A stretch of 6,536 bases of DNA from Myxococcales bacterium (lineage in GTDB: Bacteria > Myxococcota_A > UBA9160 > JALSIO01). This document shows, piece after piece, positions 5,253 to 6,536 of this stretch; the first letter of the stretch is position 1; each line of letters opens with the position of its first letter. The position numbers and the translations under genes were made by a program. The notes beneath the pieces were generated by a model. That model was not told the origin of the DNA. It searched no databases and was given only the letters and a program-made list of their open reading frames with translations. Location: assembly GCA_026989995.1 (NCBI GenBank), contig JALSIO010000034.1, forward strand, positions 1 to 6,536, written 5' to 3'.

Positions 5253-6403
5253 TCCTCGCGGTGGGCAAGGGAGGTGTCGGAAAGACCACGGTGGCGGCGG
5301 CCACGGCCCTCGCCGCCGCCGCGCGCGGCCACCGCACGGCACTGCTCTCCGTGGACCCGGCCCACTCGCTCTCGGACGCCCTCGGCGCGGAGGTGGGCGG
5401 GCGCCTGCGTCCCATCGCACCCGGCCTGGCCGCCTGGGAGGTCGATGCCCTGGGAGAGCTCGCCCGGTCCTGGGAGGCCGTGGCCCGCTGGCTCCGGGCC
5501 CTGCTCCGCTCGGACGTGGACGAGGTGGTCGCCGAGGAGCTGCTGCTCTTCCCGGGCCTGGAGGAACTCGTGGCGCTGCGGGCGATCGGTGAGGTGGAGC
5601 GGCTCGGTGCCTTCGATCTGTGCGTCGTGGACTGCCCGCCCACCGGCTCCGCCCTGCGCCTGCTGCGGCTGCCCGAGGTGCTCCGCCTTGTCGCGGACCG
5701 GCTCCTCGATCTCGAGCGCCGGGGTCTTCGCCGGGTGCGGCCGCTGCTCCTCGGAGCCGGGCTCGGGAGCCTGGTGCCCGGGGAGGCCGCGCTCGACGGC
5801 CTCGAATCGCTCCACCGGGACTCGGTGGCGGTGCGCGAGATCCTCACCGACGCCGAGCGCACCTCGGCGCGCCTGGTGCTGACCCCCGCGCGGGTGGTCG
5901 TGGCCGAATCGCGCCGCGCGTGGTCCCATCTCTCGGTCCACGGGGTGGCCACCGATGCCGTGGTCGCCAATCGCCTGCTCGGGCCCCTGGCAGGTGGCGC
6001 CGGGCTCGGTCGCTGGCTCGAGCGGGAGCGGCGAGAGCTCGCCGAGATCGAGGCCACCTTTCCGGTGCCGCTGCTCCGCCTCCCCCGGGCAGCCCGCGAG
6101 CCGGTGGGCCTGAGCGCACTCCGCGAGCTCGGAGAAAAGCTCTACGGGGAGCGGGACCCGGCCGCCCGCCTCACGACGGCGCCTCCCCTTCGCCTGGGGC
6201 GGTGCGGTCCCGACGTCCTGGTCGAGCTCGACCTGCCCGGCGCCCGCAAGGACGACCTGCGCGTCGTCGAGGACGACGGCGAGCTCCGCATCGGGCTTGG
6301 CCCGAGCGAGAGGCGGCTCGTGCTCCCGGAGCCTCTGAGCAGACACCATGTCGTGTCGGCCCGGCTCGAGGGCCGGGTGCTGCGGATCCGCCTCGCGCCG
6401 TGA
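5243..6403 (+). CDS. Get3/ArsA-family ATPase 2 with C-terminal alpha-crystallin (HSP20-like) domain
   Basis: This 386-residue paralogue of the preceding ATPase has Walker A GKGGVGKTT (8-16), canonical switch I DPAHSLSD (38-45), FPGLEEL (103-109), switch II DCPPTGSALR (130-139), LTP (213-215) and ANR (242-244), then an HSP20-like domain at about 315-384. Its switch motifs are closer to the Get3 consensus than those of ATPase 1, while the LNP of ATPase 1 is LTP here. It has no CxxC zinc pair, transmembrane segment or signal peptide, so it should be a cytoplasmic soluble dimer. It overlaps ATPase 1 by 10 bases, so the two are probably made in matched amounts and may form a heterodimer, as proposed for the tandem Rv3679/Rv3680 pair of Mycobacterium tuberculosis. 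Client and pathway are unknown; tail-anchored protein handling, as reported for Get3d, is one option. The frame is open upstream to 3992, but that part is antiparallel-coding or shadow sequence. Confidence 0.88.
   Translation: MRVILAVGKGGVGKTTVAAATALAAAARGHRTALLSVDPAHSLSDALGAEVGGRLRPIAPGLAAWEVDALGELARSWEAVARWLRALLRSDVDEVVAEELLLFPGLEELVALRAIGEVERLGAFDLCVVDCPPTGSALRLLRLPEVLRLVADRLLDLERRGLRRVRPLLLGAGLGSLVPGEAALDGLESLHRDSVAVREILTDAERTSARLVLTPARVVVAESRRAWSHLSVHGVATDAVVANRLLGPLAGGAGLGRWLERERRELAEIEATFPVPLLRLPRAAREPVGLSALRELGEKLYGERDPAARLTTAPPLRLGRCGPDVLVELDLPGARKDDLRVVEDDGELRIGLGPSERRLVLPEPLSRHHVVSARLEGRVLRIRLAP
6185..6394 (+). other. HSP20-like domain of ATPase 2
   Basis: Residues about 315-384 repeat the beta-sandwich pattern seen at the end of ATPase 1, including the LPGxxxxDL turn typical of HSP20-like domains (LPGARKDDL). 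Having this domain on both paralogues indicates that it was present before the duplication. Confidence 0.75.
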
Positions 6404-6536
6404 CGCTCTCGCCCGGAGCCCGCCGCATCGTCTCGTTGGTTCCGAGCCTGACCGAGTCGCTGTTCGCGCTCGGGCTCGGCGACCGGGTGGTCGGAGTCAC
6501 CGACTACTGCCTGCATCCGGAAGAGGGGCTCCGCGG
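6400..6536 (+). CDS. Helical-backbone metal receptor / BtuF-FecB-like binding protein, partial (3' end outside window)
   Basis: Only the first 45 codons are present. They read MTLSPGARRIVSLVPSLTES, then LFALGLGDRVVGVTDYCLHP. This is the hallmark N-terminus of the type III periplasmic-binding-protein fold (BtuF/FecB family): IVSLVPSxTE, ALGLGDRVVGVT and a C-x-H-P motif often seen as CIHP in the cytosolic helical-backbone metal receptor subgroup. No signal peptide precedes the fold, so the product is probably cytoplasmic rather than a transporter-bound periplasmic receptor. Ligands in the wider family are cobalamin, haem, siderophores or metal ions; the ligand here is not evident. The GTG start overlaps the stop of ATPase 2 as GTGA, with no good Shine-Dalgarno, implying translational coupling and co-expression with the ATPases. 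ABC-transporter genes could follow outside the window. Confidence 0.8.
   Translation, partial: MTLSPGARRIVSLVPSLTESLFALGLGDRVVGVTDYCLHPEEGLR

Noticed and set aside
3786..6349. Long minus-strand frames (544 and 574 codons) antisense to the ATPase pair
   Set aside because: They contain no recognisable motifs and mirror the codon structure of the plus-strand ATPases, so they are complementary-strand shadows.
4053..6403. Arsenite efflux ATPase (ArsA) of an ars operon
   Set aside because: Each protein has a single ATPase domain plus an HSP20-like tail, the arsenite-binding cysteine arrangement is not seen, and no arsB, arsC, arsD or arsR lies in the window.

Overview
This is a strongly GC-rich stretch of bacterial DNA. 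Nearly all third codon positions in the real genes are G or C, and genes are tightly packed with 4- to 12-base junctions. There are no RNA genes, mobile elements or CRISPR repeats. The gene set (acyl-CoA ligase, hotdog thioesterase, a lipoprotein built of MORN_2/YwqK-type repeats, and a tandem pair of Get3/ArsA-like ATPases with C-terminal alpha-crystallin domains) would suit a high-GC environmental lineage such as Myxococcota or relatives, Acidobacteriota or Actinomycetota. The sequence alone does not decide between them.

Layout. (1) 1-1115, plus strand: the C-terminal two thirds or so of an acyl-CoA synthetase. (2) 1116-1195: a short convergent gap with overlapping GC-rich hairpins. (3) 3570-1196, minus strand: a two-gene operon, a PaaI/THEM4-like thioesterase followed, through an ATGA overlap, by a 555-residue predicted lipoprotein made almost wholly of MORN_2-type repeats. 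(4) 3571-3767: a divergent intergenic region. (5) 3768-6536, plus strand: a compact operon of a 90-residue zinc-ribbon protein, Get3/ArsA-like ATPase 1, Get3/ArsA-like ATPase 2 (10-base overlap) and the start of a BtuF/FecB-like helical-backbone metal-binding protein (GTGA overlap), which runs off the window.

How the genes may work together. The plus-strand operon is the most interesting part. Two paralogous ATPases, each with the intradimer-lysine Walker A motif GKGGVGKTT and a small-heat-shock-like C-terminal domain, are encoded back to back. They differ in switch I and switch II, which suggests a heterodimer with unequal active sites. A zinc ribbon precedes them and a putative corrin/metal-binding protein follows. 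This looks more like a protein-targeting, chaperone or metallo-cofactor module than an arsenite pump, because no ArsB, ArsR or ArsD is present. The acyl-CoA ligase and thioesterase have opposite chemistry on acyl-CoA, but they are convergent and not co-transcribed.

Regulation. Two genes that lack a Shine-Dalgarno sequence (thioesterase and ATPase 1) each have a TANNNT -10-like hexamer whose first T lies exactly 12 bases before the start codon. This is the geometry of leaderless transcripts. The zinc ribbon, the lipoprotein and ATPase 2 instead have clear Shine-Dalgarno sequences.
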